Below are positions 5,455 to 5,682 of a stretch of DNA of 5,682 nucleotides, piece after piece. The stretch's first letter is position 1. Every line of letters begins with the position of its first letter. Source of the stretch: Bacillota bacterium (GTDB lineage: Bacteria > Bacillota > Dethiobacteria > DTU022 > JAAZDR01); the NCBI GenBank assembly GCA_012512705.1, contig JAAZDR010000287.1, positions 1 through 5,682 on the forward strand, in the 5' to 3' direction. The notes beneath the pieces were generated by a model. The model made no database searches. It was not told the DNA's origin and saw nothing but the letters and a program-made list of their open reading frames with translations. Made by a program: the position numbers and the translations under genes.

Positions 5455-5682
5455 TTAATTAGAGCCGGTAAGCAGTGACCGTTCTTCATCTATATCAAAA
5501 CTCAATTCTACAGTTTCTGTAAGCACATCCACATAAGTGAAGGAGAGGCGCCGGTTATAGTTTTCTTCATCAACACGGATCGTAAATATTGCAGGGTAGG
5601 TGTTCTCTAAAACACCGACCTTTTCATAAGTCTTTCGACGACCGCGGTTAGCTTTGAGCCTGATCTTTTCACCGATCCGCGA
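5455..5682 (-). CDS. veg: Veg family protein, N-terminus outside window
   Basis: Hand translation gives 75 residues ending LLTGSN before TAA at 5455-5457. The stretch begins SRIGEKIRLKANRGRRKTYE and continues with GVLENTYPAIFT, RRLSFTYVDVLTETVELSF. This aligns closely with B. subtilis Veg (86 aa: LKANGGRRK, GILAETYPSVFV, VSYSYADILTETVELTF); about 13 N-terminal residues lie beyond the right edge. Veg is a small beta-rich cytosolic protein, strongly expressed in growing cells. In B. subtilis it has been linked to biofilm matrix control and spore outgrowth, but its molecular activity is not settled. NRGRRK replaces the usual NGGRRK. The C-terminus (SFDIDEERSLLTGSN) is acidic and more variable, as in other members. 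The next gene is sspF-like, the same order as in B. subtilis. Confidence 0.95.
   Translation of the reverse strand, partial: SRIGEKIRLKANRGRRKTYEKVGVLENTYPAIFTIRVDEENYNRRLSFTYVDVLTETVELSFDIDEERSLLTGSN

Noticed and set aside
1..5682. Mobile elements, CRISPR array, tRNA/rRNA genes, phage or toxin-antitoxin genes
   Set aside because: No terminal inverted repeats, regularly spaced repeats, transposase-like frames or RNA-gene structures were found; nearly the whole window is taken up by six conserved co-oriented genes.

Overview
The window reads as chromosome from an endospore-forming, probably anaerobic Firmicute of the clostridial or Peptococcaceae-like kind. The evidence is an alpha/beta small acid-soluble spore protein of the SspF type directly downstream of a Veg-family gene (the veg-sspF order known from Bacillus subtilis), strong Shine-Dalgarno sites, GTG and TTG starts, and hairpin/T-run terminators. 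I cannot name the species. All six genes lie on the minus strand, so transcription runs from high to low coordinates.

In transcription order: (1) veg, cut by the right edge of the window, ending at 5455 with a clean terminator directly after it. (2) An sspF-like spore DNA-binding protein (5123-5305), with a candidate sigma-G promoter in front and its own hairpin behind. (3) A two-gene NAD salvage operon, pncA (nicotinamidase, 4459-4977) and pncB (nicotinate phosphoribosyltransferase, 3401-4441), 17 nt apart and closed by a terminator at 3348-3381. Together they turn nicotinamide into nicotinate mononucleotide. (4) A cyanophycin pair, cphB (cyanophycinase, 2519-3322) and cphA (cyanophycin synthetase, 1-2451, C-terminus cut by the left edge). 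CphA polymerises aspartate and arginine into the storage polymer; CphB cuts the polymer back to beta-Asp-Arg dipeptides.

No stretch of 300 bases lacks a gene. The largest gaps (about 145-150 nt, on either side of sspF) hold terminators and promoter-like sequence. I see no mobile element, CRISPR array, RNA gene or clearly unknown protein family. The points worth a second look are mostly in the junctions: start codons that differ from the longest reading frames, a terminator almost touching the cphB ribosome-binding site, an out-of-frame mini-ORF at the sspF start, and the placement of a nitrogen-storage system next to NAD salvage and a spore gene.
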